Shown piece by piece: positions 17,775 to 27,168 of a DNA stretch of 64,000 nucleotides. Source of the DNA: Sphingobacterium pedocola (GTDB lineage Bacteria; Bacteroidota; Bacteroidia; Sphingobacteriales; Sphingobacteriaceae). Location of the stretch: the NCBI RefSeq assembly GCF_015209965.1, contig NZ_MU158691.1, positions 23,500 through 87,499 of the forward strand. Direction: 5' to 3'. The translations under genes and the position numbers were made by a program. Positions within the stretch are counted from its first letter, which is position 1, and each line of letters begins with the position of its first letter. Below the pieces are notes generated by a model. It searched no databases and was not told the DNA's origin. It worked only from the letters and a program-made list of their open reading frames with translations.

Positions 17775-19559
17775 ATGACCATATCGCAGTTGTTTAAAAA
17801 GATCGTTCCATTTACGAAATCTTACAAAAACTTAATTTTTTATACATTAATATTAACTGTTATTGGTTCTTTTGCGGCGCAGGTAAATGCTTTTATATTA
17901 AAATATACCGTAGACAGTATCAGCGATTTGTTGGTCGCCCGAACTCCGCTAGGGCAGGGGGTCCACCTTTTGGGGATTATTTCCATCATTCTTTTGGCTA
18001 AAGAAATTATCTACTCATGTGTCCAATTCGGTCAGAAATTTTACGGCGAAAAGCTACGTATTATGATCGCGCGGGATTTTTCCCAAGCAATCGTAGATAA
18101 AATTTTGACTTATAAATTGGCGTTCTACACCTCCACTGTCAATGAATCAGGTAAGCTGCAGACCCGGATAGATGCCGGTATCAGTTCCCTTACCAGATTA
18201 GTACAGAATTTTTTTATTGATATTTTGCCGCTGTTCGCTAACGCTATTGTAGCATTGATTTGTATGTTTCTGGCTAATTTTTACGTCGGTCTCGTAGGCT
18301 TGATTATTATTCCTATCTACTTCTTCGTTTCGCAGATGCAGGCACGGCGATTATCGGGGTTCCGTCGCAGCATGCGTAGTTATCGTGAAAATAAGAGTAA
18401 TCAAATTATAAACTTAATAGATTCGATCACCGTTATTAAGTCCTTTGTCACTGAAAAGATAGAGGCCGACCGGCACAAAAAGATTCAATATGATATGACA
18501 GAGAATCAAATGGCCACGCGTAAAACGAGTTTTCTATTTGATAGCATCAAAGGATTTATTGAGCAGATCGGAATTGTAATTGTCATTATTTTGACGGCAT
18601 ACTTTGTGCTTAATGAGCAAATGACGCTAGGCGCGATTATGTTTCATATCATGTTGTTCAACAATGTTTCAGCTCCGATAAGACAATTGCATCGTATATA
18701 TGATGAGGTCAACGATGCGTTAATTTATTCGGAAAGCTTTTTTGGTATATTGGAAGCAGATGATCAAAAAGAACAAAGTGGACGTTATCGCCCCGCTAAC
18801 ATTAAAGGTTTAATCGAAATTCAAGATGTTGATTTCGAATATCCTAATGGCCATAAAGCACTGAGCGGTGTAAATATGATTATCAGACCCAATCAGAATA
18901 CAGCTTTGGTCGGACTGTCGGGTGCAGGAAAGAGTACCATAATAAATCTATTGGACAAATTTTACGAACCTACTACTGGTAAAATCTTGCTTGACGGCGT
19001 TGATTTAAAGGAATACGATACGGAGTATCTGCGTGAAAATGTAGGACTCGTTTTACAGCGCAATCATATTTTCAAAGGGAGTATAGCCGATAACATCCGT
19101 TATGGAAAAATCGATGCGACGATGGAAGAAGTTATTGAAGCATCAAAGCAGGCATATATCCACGAGCAGGTATTGGAATTGCCAAACGGATACAATTCAG
19201 AAGCACATCTGCTATCTGGTGGACAGCAGCAACGAATCGCTATCGCACGCATGTTCTTAAAGAATCCTTCAATTATCTTTCTAGATGAACCTACGGCTAA
19301 TTTAGATGCTATTGCAACAGAGCAAATTAAAAATAGTCTCGATGCGATCAAGGTAGGACGCACGGTGATTGTTGTATCACACAGCATTTCTCAGATAATT
19401 GATTCCGAACATATTATTGTAATGGAAAAAGGACGTGTTGTTGAAGATGGTACACATGAGGAACTGTATGATAACAAGGATACGTACCACCGTATTTTCA
19501 GCGCTATGGCAAATAGTTTAAATATTCAAAAAATTACGGAATCTATGCGCGAGGATTAA
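17775..19559 (+). CDS. ABC transporter half-molecule (TM domain fused to ATPase)
   Basis: This 594-aa exporter-type ABC protein has a membrane domain of about six helices (about 20-310) and a C-terminal ATPase. The ATPase has Walker A 'GLSGAGKSTI' (about 377-386), signature 'LLSGGQQQRIAIARM' (about 476-490), Walker B 'SIIFLDEPTANLD' and switch His in 'VIVVSHS'. It would work as a homodimer at the inner membrane, like MsbA-type lipid or drug exporters; the substrate cannot be read from sequence. The downstream acyltransferase begins essentially at its stop codon, so they form a two-gene unit, which mildly favours a lipid-related substrate. Confidence 0.9.
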   Translation: MTISQLFKKIVPFTKSYKNLIFYTLILTVIGSFAAQVNAFILKYTVDSISDLLVARTPLGQGVHLLGIISIILLAKEIIYSCVQFGQKFYGEKLRIMIARDFSQAIVDKILTYKLAFYTSTVNESGKLQTRIDAGISSLTRLVQNFFIDILPLFANAIVALICMFLANFYVGLVGLIIIPIYFFVSQMQARRLSGFRRSMRSYRENKSNQIINLIDSITVIKSFVTEKIEADRHKKIQYDMTENQMATRKTSFLFDSIKGFIEQIGIVIVIILTAYFVLNEQMTLGAIMFHIMLFNNVSAPIRQLHRIYDEVNDALIYSESFFGILEADDQKEQSGRYRPANIKGLIEIQDVDFEYPNGHKALSGVNMIIRPNQNTALVGLSGAGKSTIINLLDKFYEPTTGKILLDGVDLKEYDTEYLRENVGLVLQRNHIFKGSIADNIRYGKIDATMEEVIEASKQAYIHEQVLELPNGYNSEAHLLSGGQQQRIAIARMFLKNPSIIFLDEPTANLDAIATEQIKNSLDAIKVGRTVIVVSHSISQIIDSEHIIVMEKGRVVEDGTHEELYDNKDTYHRIFSAMANSLNIQKITESMRED

Positions 19560-19611
19560 GTTGAAGTTTGTTTGCGTAAATTTATTTACATTTATAACAT
19601 ATGTATTAAAT

Positions 19612-20580
19612 ATGCTTTATTCTTTATTGCGAAATTTTATCAAAATCGGACTGCAATGGTATATTGCAGATCTACGGCCAATGCATTTGGGGAAAGCTAA
19701 GTTTCAAGGGCCCACACTTGTTCTTTCCAATCATCCCAATTCTTTTTTTGATGCATTGCTGATTGCAGCTTATGCCCCCGTAGAAATTCATTATCTTGTA
19801 AGAGGGGATGTTTTCCGAAATCCTTTTGTTAATGTCGTATTAAGGGCGCTATATATGCGACCGATTTACAAGAAGACGGACGACCCAGAGTATGCCGTGA
19901 AAAATGAATTTACCTACGATGAATGTATGCAGGTTTTAAGGGATGGCAAGCATGTCCTCATTTTTCCCGAAGGTAAATCGCATAATCTCTGGTATCTCCA
20001 GCCATTTATGAGAAATGGCCTCTCTGTGCTTTTGGAACGATCCTATAAGCGGAACATTCCTGTACAGATACAGTCCTACGCCCTGAATTATAATTCGTTT
20101 TTAAGCGTGCCCAAGAGTGTGTCTATTGAAGCGTTGCATACGATAGATTCGACAGAATATATTGAAAACGGTTCTTTACAAATTGAATCCATTATTGCGC
20201 TCACCCAGGAAGCACTGAAAAAGAACATACCGGGAGTGCCTTTGAAGCCAAATGTACTGGCAGAAAACAAGAGAAAGTTATTATTTGTTCCTGCTAAAAT
20301 CGGTTATTATACCCAATATTGGTTCTATAAATTATGGAAGAATTATATTGCTAAGAAAACACAAGGAACCATCTTCTTTGACTCATTACTTTTTGGAGCT
20401 CTGCTCTTTTCGTATCCCATTTTGGTGTTCGTACTCAGTATACTTGTGGGGAATTTATTTGGGTTTTGGTGGGGGATTTTTATTTTTATGCTATTACCTT
20501 CTACGAGCTATTGCATGTCAAAATATCAACATATACCAGTAGAAACGGATTTGAAAACTGAGCGGGTTAATTATTTGTAG
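19612..20580 (+). CDS. PlsC-like glycerolipid acyltransferase
   Basis: This is a predicted membrane-bound acyltransferase transferring an acyl chain to a glycerol-phosphate-type acceptor. The motif 'SNHPNSFFDALL' has the catalytic His-Asp pair spaced HX5D rather than HX4D, as in the GPAT/Gat1-like branch, followed by 'LVRGDVF' and the substrate-binding 'IFPEGKSHN'. Two or three C-terminal hydrophobic spans precede the end. A TTG start at 19561 would give 339 aa, one nucleotide after the upstream stop; I prefer the ATG at 19612 (322 aa) because the intervening residues are a poorly conserved-looking hydrophobic leader, but translational coupling from the TTG is possible. It is co-transcribed with the ABC gene and ends in a strong terminator. 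Confidence 0.82.
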   Translation: MLYSLLRNFIKIGLQWYIADLRPMHLGKAKFQGPTLVLSNHPNSFFDALLIAAYAPVEIHYLVRGDVFRNPFVNVVLRALYMRPIYKKTDDPEYAVKNEFTYDECMQVLRDGKHVLIFPEGKSHNLWYLQPFMRNGLSVLLERSYKRNIPVQIQSYALNYNSFLSVPKSVSIEALHTIDSTEYIENGSLQIESIIALTQEALKKNIPGVPLKPNVLAENKRKLLFVPAKIGYYTQYWFYKLWKNYIAKKTQGTIFFDSLLFGALLFSYPILVFVLSILVGNLFGFWWGIFIFMLLPSTSYCMSKYQHIPVETDLKTERVNYL

Positions 20581-20591
20581 GTATTGATAAA

Positions 20592-20630
20592 AATAACAAC
20601 GCCAACCCATTAGGGGTTGGCGTTGTTATT
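20592..20630. terminator. Bidirectional terminator between convergent genes
   Basis: AATAACAACGCCAACCC (20592-20608) and GGGTTGGCGTTGTTATT (20614-20630) form a perfect 17-bp stem with a 5-nt loop, flanked by A/T runs on both sides. It lies between the stop codons of the acyltransferase (+) and the FadL-like porin (-) and should terminate both. Confidence 0.93.
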
Positions 20631-20641
20631 TTATGTTTTCT

Positions 20642-22216
20642 TTAAAACTTAGCACCCAATGTTAATAGTACACTGGTGCGGTTGTGGTCGATACTCGCTA
20701 CCGGACTTGCTACGCCCCAAAATGATTCGTTAACAGTATACGGGTTTTGTTTGTATGAATTTATCTGATGTACGACGGCAACATCTAGATAAGTAGAATT
20801 CGTTATCTTAAAACCCAATCCTAAGCTACCGCTATAATTGGTGTCGTCCGCGTACTTGTAGGGATTGCCGAAGTAATTAAACCCAGCGCGTCCACTGATT
20901 ATATTGTTGAAAAGATATTCTCCTCCGACACGTACATTCGCTACACCTTGGTATTCGTCTTTAATAGCGTCATTGGTGGAATTCAACAGATCCAGAAAAT
21001 CACGGCCTCCCGAATAACTTCCACTGCTGGTACTATATTTCATCGTGCTGTAATCCAGATATTCCACATCGGCGCTAATCAACCCTCTACTGAAGAATTT
21101 TGTAAGTCCCAAAGCAAATTTCCAGGGTGTATTGAGCTGGTAATCCGTGCCACTAGGGTAAAGCTTGGATTCGTAAGATGCGAAGGAATTTGCCGTTGTT
21201 TCATCGTCGTAAAAGTCGATGTCCGTCCAGGCTTCTGTATCTTCTTTTACGGTAGTCCAAGTCGGCGTGCTGATGGTCAATCCAATATTCCAGTCGGCAG
21301 CAGGTTTGTATATCGCACCTAATTTTAAATCAACCCCCGAACCTTCCGTTACCTGCGAAAAATTGTCAAACAATTCGTAACTCGCTTCTACATAATCATA
21401 TTTATCGTTGGTAGGATCTGCAAAATCAGAATTAGGATTATCTGCCAAGATCGCAGCTCTATCCTTTGTCCAGCCGTTTTCAATAAATTGGGAAGATCTT
21501 TCATAACGGAAAGAGGTAATCCCTAGGGTAGCTCCAAAATAGAATTTATTGCTGTGGTTCGCACCGAATGCAATGGCTGTTTTGGAACGGCTTCCTTTTT
21601 GAAGAATGTCGTTGTATTGGTTTTTCGAACCGTTTTCTACGGCAAGCGGAAAGTATCCCTTGGTTGCATCGCCGAATTGTTCAACAATACCAGATCCACT
21701 GAAATCGCTACTGAAATCAGCGTTGCCATCCATGATATCCGTCAGCCCATTTACGATAGAAGAATTCATGTTGTTTCCCTCGTATTTTAGGTGGTTGTTG
21801 TAATTTTGGGTTTTGTCATAGCTTAGGCCCACGTTGAAATTTAAGATACCACTACTCAAATTTCCGGATTTTTGTGTAGGAAAATGGAAAACTATACCTG
21901 CTTGATCCACGCCGAAGTTGCCTTTATTACTGGTTGTATTGAGACCTTCGAATGCCGTTTTATTTTTATTTTGCAAGTAATTAAATGTTATCGACACGTC
22001 CGACCGTCCAAAGAATCCCAATCCAGCTGGATTTCCCGTAATGGTACTGACGTCACCGCCTAATGCTGTCTGTGCATTTCCTAATCCTTTGAAGCGCGCG
22101 GATCCACCATTGTTTTCTTGGGAAAATAGAATGGCATCACCTAGGGATTGAGCTTGAACGGTTCCCCAAAATGTACTCGCAACGAATGCGGATAATATGA
22201 AGTTTTTTAATGTCAT
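20642..22216 (-). CDS. FadL/OmpP1-family outer-membrane protein
   Basis: This predicted 524-aa outer-membrane beta barrel starts with a clear signal peptide ('MTLKNFILSAFVASTFWGTVQAQS', cleaved near residue 22). The mature start 'SLGDAILFSQENNGGSARFKGLGNAQTALGGD' followed by 'TITGNPAGLGFF' is the FadL/TodX family N-terminus (hatch region with NPAGL). Later 'GLTISTPTW' and 'LGLTKFF' with repeated short strands fit a long-chain fatty-acid or hydrophobic-compound channel. Its sequence ends in an aromatic-rich beta signal ('LLTLGAKF'). It stands alone, sharing the terminator with the convergent acyltransferase. Confidence 0.87.
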   Translation of the reverse strand: MTLKNFILSAFVASTFWGTVQAQSLGDAILFSQENNGGSARFKGLGNAQTALGGDVSTITGNPAGLGFFGRSDVSITFNYLQNKNKTAFEGLNTTSNKGNFGVDQAGIVFHFPTQKSGNLSSGILNFNVGLSYDKTQNYNNHLKYEGNNMNSSIVNGLTDIMDGNADFSSDFSGSGIVEQFGDATKGYFPLAVENGSKNQYNDILQKGSRSKTAIAFGANHSNKFYFGATLGITSFRYERSSQFIENGWTKDRAAILADNPNSDFADPTNDKYDYVEASYELFDNFSQVTEGSGVDLKLGAIYKPAADWNIGLTISTPTWTTVKEDTEAWTDIDFYDDETTANSFASYESKLYPSGTDYQLNTPWKFALGLTKFFSRGLISADVEYLDYSTMKYSTSSGSYSGGRDFLDLLNSTNDAIKDEYQGVANVRVGGEYLFNNIISGRAGFNYFGNPYKYADDTNYSGSLGLGFKITNSTYLDVAVVHQINSYKQNPYTVNESFWGVASPVASIDHNRTSVLLTLGAKF

Positions 22217-22291
22217 TATTTATAATAGTATGTTGTTAAAATAATAGCCAATATAATTTAACAAATATTGGCTATTGGGATATGTTTATTA

Positions 22292-23464
22292 TTATCGTCT
22301 TGATGATCCCGATGATCTCGATCCGCCGCCGCCGCCGGAACTTCCTCGTGAAGAACCTCCGCTGGACATTGAGGATCCGCTACTTCTACTCGGCGAGCTT
22401 TGTGATACTCCACTGTTCGATCTAGGAGGAGGCGAATTTCTTTGCGGTGCAGCCTCCGTACGTCTTGTCGAAGGAGGAGCAGTCGACGTTCTTGTGTTGC
22501 CCGGTCTGGTCGTAGAGGTTCTGGTCCCTGTCGGTGCAGTAGACGTTCTCGTCCGGCCTGATGAACCAACAGTGGATCTCCTGCCGTCCGTTGTATTTCT
22601 TGAACCAGCCACAGGGCGTCTGCCATCAGTTGTTCTTCCAGTTCCAATTGTATTTCTACTGTTTGTACGTGAAGTACCTGTGCCTACTCGGCTTCCTGTA
22701 GAAGATCTTACACCTTCGGTATTACGTCTTGAAGCACTTCTCGTGCCAGTGACAATACGGCCATTTGCATCACGGCTCACTGCATTATTGGATCTTACGT
22801 TAGAACTTCTTGCCCGTGTATTGAATCGATCTCTTGAAACTGATCTATCCGATACACGCGAAGATCTACCGACATAGCCGTAACTTGGATAGCCACCAAA
22901 TCCGTGACCGTAGTATGGATGTCCCCACCTGTTGTAAAAGGAATTATGTCCCCAAAATCCGCCATAACCGAAACCGCCATAGCCCCATCCCATTCCATAA
23001 TAAGGGTTTCCCCATCCCATTCCGAAGTATGGATTGCCCCATCCCATGCCCATAGACCAACCAGATCCCCATCCCCAATTTGAGAATCCCATTCCGAATC
23101 CACCATAGCCATACCACGGATCAAAAAATGGATCGTAATAACCCATACCTGGTGTGGCGTAATAAAAGCGATTAATACGGTTCGCGTATTCTAAATCTTC
23201 ATATTCACCATCCACATACTCTTGATCAGAATACTCGTCTGCATAATATCCATTTTCATTTTCAACTGATTCTTCTTCTACATAGTTTTCATCTGTATAA
23301 TAATAATCAGGGCTTTGATAAACTTGTTGGGCAATGGCGCGGGATTGATTATTGTATACATCATCCTTGTAAGTTATTTGTTTACTAGTGGAACATGAGC
23401 TAAGTGCCGCAACAATTGCTAATGCCCATCCGCCTATTAATAATCTATTTGTTTTTAATTTCAT
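22292..23464 (-). CDS. Low-complexity Gly/Tyr- then Ser/Arg/Thr-rich lipoprotein
   Basis: This 390-aa exported lipoprotein has a signal ending 'IVAALSSCSTSKQITYKDDVYNN' with lipidated Cys near residue 24. It has three zones: an acidic Glu/Tyr-rich segment (about 55-95), a Gly/Met/Trp/Tyr/Asn repeat zone with units like 'GMGWGNPYYGMGWG' (about 105-200), and a Ser/Arg/Thr/Gly-rich tail ending in Ser-Gly-Arg tracts (about 205-390). Such proteins are frequent and poorly characterised in Sphingobacteriaceae. A structural or cell-surface role is possible; I cannot assign a function. A -7-like box (TATTTTTG on the minus strand, 23554-23561) lies about 90 nt upstream. Confidence 0.85.
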   Translation of the reverse strand: MKLKTNRLLIGGWALAIVAALSSCSTSKQITYKDDVYNNQSRAIAQQVYQSPDYYYTDENYVEEESVENENGYYADEYSDQEYVDGEYEDLEYANRINRFYYATPGMGYYDPFFDPWYGYGGFGMGFSNWGWGSGWSMGMGWGNPYFGMGWGNPYYGMGWGYGGFGYGGFWGHNSFYNRWGHPYYGHGFGGYPSYGYVGRSSRVSDRSVSRDRFNTRARSSNVRSNNAVSRDANGRIVTGTRSASRRNTEGVRSSTGSRVGTGTSRTNSRNTIGTGRTTDGRRPVAGSRNTTDGRRSTVGSSGRTRTSTAPTGTRTSTTRPGNTRTSTAPPSTRRTEAAPQRNSPPPRSNSGVSQSSPSRSSGSSMSSGGSSRGSSGGGGGSRSSGSSRR

Positions 23465-23660
23465 GATAATCTTTCCTTCCAGAGTCTTTAGATAATCCAG
23501 TCTTATTTATTAACTTAGACGCAGTTTTTAAATTAGGGTTTAACGCCACTTAACAAAAATATAAATAAAATCTGGAATTTAATTTTTGCCTTGTCAAGGA
23601 CGCGTTAAGAAAACGAGAATCTATAATATATTGTTACAATAAAAATAGTTAAAAATTTAA

Positions 23661-25133
23661 ATGAGTAAAGGAATAACAAGCCGTAGTGAGGATTATTCGC
23701 AATGGTATAATGATTTGGTAATCAAAGCAGATTTAGCAGAATATGCTGCTGTGAGAGGGTGTATGGTCATTAAACCATATGGATACGGAATATGGGAAAG
23801 AATGCAGGCCATCTTAGATAAAAGGTTCAAAGAAACGGGACACAGCAATGCCTATTTTCCATTATTTATTCCAAAGTCGTTTTTCTCGAAAGAAGCATCG
23901 CACGTAGAAGGATTTGCAACCGAATGTGCTGTGGTGACACATTACCGTTTAAAAAATGATGGCAATGGCAATATCATCGTGGATGAAGATGCAAAATTAG
24001 AGGAAGAACTAATTGTCAGACCAACTTCAGAAACGATTATTTGGAATACCTATCGAGGTTGGATAGAATCGTACAGAGATCTTCCTATTTTAGTAAATCA
24101 ATGGGCTAATGTTGTCAGATGGGAAATGCGTACGCGTTTGTTTTTGCGCACGACCGAATTTTTATGGCAAGAAGGCCATACAGCACATGCCACAGAGCAA
24201 GAGGCGATTGAAGAAGCAGAGCGGATGCTGGATGTCTACGCTGAATTTGCCGAAAATATATTAGCGGTACCTGTAATTCGTGGCCGTAAGACCGAAAATG
24301 AACGGTTCGCCGGAGCCTTGGATACCTACTGTATTGAAGCACTAATGCAAGATGGAAAAGCATTGCAGGCAGGAACTTCTCATTTTTTAGGACAGAATTT
24401 CGCGAAAGCTTTCGATGTCAAGTTTACGTCTAAGGAAGGAAAACTAGAGCATGTATGGGCTACTTCATGGGGTGTTTCTACCCGTTTGATGGGCGCACTT
24501 GTTATGGCTCACTCGGATGATCAAGGGTTGATCTTACCCCCAAAATTAGCGCCAATTCAGGTGGTAATCGTGCCGATTTTTAGAACAGAAGAAGAGAAAG
24601 CGACAATAGATGTTTTCGTTGGTACATTGATGGCAGAGCTTAAAGAGATCGGTGTATCAGTCAAATTTGACGATCGGGATACGCAACGCCCAGGCTTTAA
24701 ATTTGCAGAATGGGAGTTGAAAGGTGTGCCTCTACGTGTGGCTGTGGGTGCACGTGATATGCAAAATGGTACGGTGGAATTGGCCAGACGTGATATCCAA
24801 ACCAAAGAAACGGTTTCGCAGGAAGGTCTTTCAGCAAAGATCGAAAGCTTATTGGATGAAATCCAGACTAATATCTATCAGAAGGCACTGAACTTTAGAG
24901 ATAGTCATATTACGGAAGTGAATTCCTATGATGAGTTTAAAGAAATCCTCGAATCGAAAGGAGGATTTATTTCTTGTCATTGGGATGGTACCGTAGAAAC
25001 AGAAAAACGTGTAAAAGAGGAAACTAAAGCGACCATTCGATGTATTCCGTTGGATAACAAAGTGGAGGAAGGGATCTGTGTTTTTACGGGCAAACCATCT
25101 ACACAGCGTGTACTTTTTGCGAAAGCGTATTAG
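23661..25133 (+). CDS. proS: Prolyl-tRNA synthetase, archaeal/eukaryal type (ProS3)
   Basis: ProS charges tRNA-Pro with proline. The 490-aa length and absence of the large editing insertion of E. coli-type ProS mark the archaeal/eukaryal class, normal in Bacteroidetes. Motif 2 is in 'RPTSETIIWNTYRGWIESYRDLP' and 'RWEMRTRLFLRTTEFLWQEGHTAHAT', motif 3 in 'ATSWGVSTRLMGALVMAHSDDQG'. The anticodon-binding domain follows from about 290, and the C-terminal extension ends with the conserved Tyr ('FAKAY'). It ends directly at the heptamer array that leads into the oxidoreductase gene. Confidence 0.97.
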   Translation: MSKGITSRSEDYSQWYNDLVIKADLAEYAAVRGCMVIKPYGYGIWERMQAILDKRFKETGHSNAYFPLFIPKSFFSKEASHVEGFATECAVVTHYRLKNDGNGNIIVDEDAKLEEELIVRPTSETIIWNTYRGWIESYRDLPILVNQWANVVRWEMRTRLFLRTTEFLWQEGHTAHATEQEAIEEAERMLDVYAEFAENILAVPVIRGRKTENERFAGALDTYCIEALMQDGKALQAGTSHFLGQNFAKAFDVKFTSKEGKLEHVWATSWGVSTRLMGALVMAHSDDQGLILPPKLAPIQVVIVPIFRTEEEKATIDVFVGTLMAELKEIGVSVKFDDRDTQRPGFKFAEWELKGVPLRVAVGARDMQNGTVELARRDIQTKETVSQEGLSAKIESLLDEIQTNIYQKALNFRDSHITEVNSYDEFKEILESKGGFISCHWDGTVETEKRVKEETKATIRCIPLDNKVEEGICVFTGKPSTQRVLFAKAY

Positions 25134-25166
25134 ATTGGTGACTGGTGACTAGTGATTGGTGTTTAG
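25132..25166 (+). repeat. Heptamer array with a stop codon in each unit (TGACTGG type)
   Basis: Starting at the proS stop codon (TAG 25131-25133), units of 7 nt follow: tgactgg (25139), tgactag (25146), tgattgg (25153), tgtttag (25160). The stops fall in all three frames because 7 is not a multiple of 3. The array abuts the first possible start codons of the next gene. Compare the different heptamer array at 27169-27213. Confidence 0.75.
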
Positions 25167-25182
25167 TCCAAAAAAGAAAAAT

Positions 25183-25977
25183 GTGAAGACCACGAGGGTG
25201 CTTATTTTAGGTTGCGGTTGGGTAGGGGAGGAATTCGCCATTCAATGTCGAAATCAGGGAATAGAAGTATGGGCAAGTACGACCAATATAGAGAAATACC
25301 ATCGTTTGAAAAGCGATGGTATTTTTTCGTTCTTGTTGGATTTTGATCATGTTAAGCAAGTGCCGGATATCTTGCCCGATACATTTGATTATATCTTAAC
25401 AAGTGTCCCTGCCAGTTCTAAAAATACCGTAGAAGCGATATCGCAGCGATTTAACAACGTTTTGAGTTTTATTCGCCTGTTACAGTACAGTAAACATATT
25501 TTCCTGAGTTCGATTGGGATATATCCAAACATAGACGGAGTGATTGATGAGTATTTCGGTGATAAAGAAGCGTTAAATCCGTTACTTCTTTTAGCGGAAG
25601 AAAAGATGACATCACTGCCACAGACGATCGTATTCCGGTTAGGCGGACTTTTCGGGAAGAATCGGATATTTGCCAAGTATTTTGCTGGCAAAATCTGTAC
25701 AACAGGTAATCAACCCGCAAATTTTGTCCATATCCAAGATGTAATACAGCTTATTTTTCTGGCTTTTGCTACGCATTTCGCACATCGATTGTTTAACATT
25801 GTTTGTCCTGAGCACCCCTTAAAAAAAGAAATTATAGTCGCATCTGCTACCAAGTATGGATACGAGCTACCCAGATCTTTTGAACCTGAGCAGATGACAC
25901 AAAAAATAGTATCTTCTGATCGCGTCATTCAAACGTTAGAATATACATTTTTGTACCCTTCTCCTTTAAATTTTTAA
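25183..25977 (+). CDS. NAD(P)-binding SDR-type oxidoreductase, YeeZ-like
   Basis: This is a predicted extended short-chain dehydrogenase/epimerase-like protein. The N-terminus 'RVLILGCGWVGEEFA' is the GxGxxG Rossmann motif in the form seen in YeeZ-like proteins; 'VPASSKNTVEAISQRF' and 'IFLSSIGIYPN' follow, and 'VIDEYFGDKEALNPLLLLAEEKM' sits where the Tyr-x3-Lys catalytic pair would be, but a clear YxxxK is not seen. The reaction is unknown. No ATG is available near the 5' end: TTG at 25156 and GTG at 25159 lie inside the heptamer array, so I chose the GTG at 25183, four codons before the Rossmann strand. It is 27 nt upstream of the PLP-enzyme gene. Confidence 0.8.
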   Translation: MKTTRVLILGCGWVGEEFAIQCRNQGIEVWASTTNIEKYHRLKSDGIFSFLLDFDHVKQVPDILPDTFDYILTSVPASSKNTVEAISQRFNNVLSFIRLLQYSKHIFLSSIGIYPNIDGVIDEYFGDKEALNPLLLLAEEKMTSLPQTIVFRLGGLFGKNRIFAKYFAGKICTTGNQPANFVHIQDVIQLIFLAFATHFAHRLFNIVCPEHPLKKEIIVASATKYGYELPRSFEPEQMTQKIVSSDRVIQTLEYTFLYPSPLNF

Positions 25978-26004
25978 TACTTTTAAGCATTCAAACTTAA
26001 AGCT

Positions 26005-27150
26005 ATGGCATATAAATTTGCAACAAAGGCTATTCATGCCGGTCAACATGCAGACCCCAGCACAGGGGCCGTAATGACACCTATATATCAGACCTCTACT
26101 TACAAGCAGGCCTCTCCAGGAGATCATAAAGGTTTTGAATACTCCAGAGGTACTAATCCGACCCGAAAAGCGTTGGAAGATTGTTTAGCCGCACTCGAAA
26201 ACGGTCAATTTGGATTAGCATTCTCTAGCGGTATGGCCGCTACAGATTGTGTGTTACGTTTGTTAAAACCTGGAGATGAAGTTGTAACAGGCGATGACCT
26301 ATATGGTGGGTCGTATCGGATATTCACAAAAGTATATGAGCAGTATGGTATCAAATTTGTTTTCGTAAATACATCGGACAGCGAAGAAGTTCGTCGCGGG
26401 ATTACCGAAAAGACTAAATTAATCTGGGTTGAAACACCAACTAATCCCACATTGAAATTGGCAGATATCGCAGAAATTGGGAAGATTGCCAAAGAAAGGG
26501 ATATATTATATGTTGTCGACAATACATTCGCTTCTCCATATTTACAAAATCCGTTGGATTTAGGCGCAGATATTGTCATGCATTCGGCTACAAAATATAT
26601 AAATGGACATTCCGATGTAGTAATGGGAGCCCTGATTATGAATTCTGAAGATTTATATAAGCAATTATTTTTCTTTTATAATGCCATAGGAGGTACTCCC
26701 GGACCTCAAGATTCATTTTTAGCGCTGCGTGGGATCAAAACACTACATTTACGGATGCAAGCGCATTGCGAAAATGGACGAAAAGTTGCTGAATTCTTGA
26801 AAAATCATCCAAAGATAGCGAAAATCTACTGGCCCGGATTTGAAGACCATCCGGGGCATGATATAGCGAAGAAGCAAATGAAAGATTTTGGCGGGATGAT
26901 TTCCATCGTATTGAGAGAAGCTGACCTGCAGGAAACCTTTCGAATCGCTTCACTGTTTAAGGTGTTTACCCTTGCTGAATCACTGGGTGGTGTGGAGTCT
27001 TTAGTCAACCACCCCGCTACCATGACCCACGGTTCTATACCGAAAGAAACACGTGAAAAAGTCGGTGTAGTGGATAATTTATTGCGTTTGTCAGTGGGAA
27101 TAGAAGATGCTGAAGACTTGATCGACGATTTGAAACAGGTATTGTCTTAG
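26005..27150 (+). CDS. Cystathionine gamma-synthase / lyase (PLP, Cys/Met metabolism)
   Basis: This 381-aa Cys/Met-metabolism PLP enzyme has the family start 'FATKAIHAGQHADPSTGAVMTPIYQTSTY', the Arg/Tyr pair in 'EYSRGTNPTRKALE', 'SSGMAATDCVLRLL' and 'VDNTFASPYLQNPLDLGADIVMHSATKYINGHSD'; the Lys of SATKY is the PLP-binding residue (about 197). 'SLGGVESLVNHPATMTH' and 'RLSVGIED' close the active site. Sequence alone does not separate cystathionine gamma-synthase, beta-lyase and gamma-lyase; 'GHSDVVMG' and 'QDSFLALRGIKTL' fit the CGS/CGL group. It acts in the cytosol in methionine/cysteine interconversion. No SAM or other riboswitch is visible in the 27-nt upstream gap. Confidence 0.9.
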   Translation: MAYKFATKAIHAGQHADPSTGAVMTPIYQTSTYKQASPGDHKGFEYSRGTNPTRKALEDCLAALENGQFGLAFSSGMAATDCVLRLLKPGDEVVTGDDLYGGSYRIFTKVYEQYGIKFVFVNTSDSEEVRRGITEKTKLIWVETPTNPTLKLADIAEIGKIAKERDILYVVDNTFASPYLQNPLDLGADIVMHSATKYINGHSDVVMGALIMNSEDLYKQLFFFYNAIGGTPGPQDSFLALRGIKTLHLRMQAHCENGRKVAEFLKNHPKIAKIYWPGFEDHPGHDIAKKQMKDFGGMISIVLREADLQETFRIASLFKVFTLAESLGGVESLVNHPATMTHGSIPKETREKVGVVDNLLRLSVGIEDAEDLIDDLKQVLS

Positions 27151-27168
27151 TGCTTAAATACGTATATC

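Noticed and set aside
22275..22877. Plus-strand 200-aa frame rich in Pro, Leu and Val opposite the low-complexity lipoprotein gene.
   Set aside because: It is the mirror of a repetitive Ser/Arg/Thr-rich coding sequence, has no domain, and the minus-strand gene has a clear signal peptide and lipobox.
26978..27010. A methionine-related riboswitch for the cystathionine enzyme.
   Set aside because: The upstream gap is only 27 nt and shows no structure.
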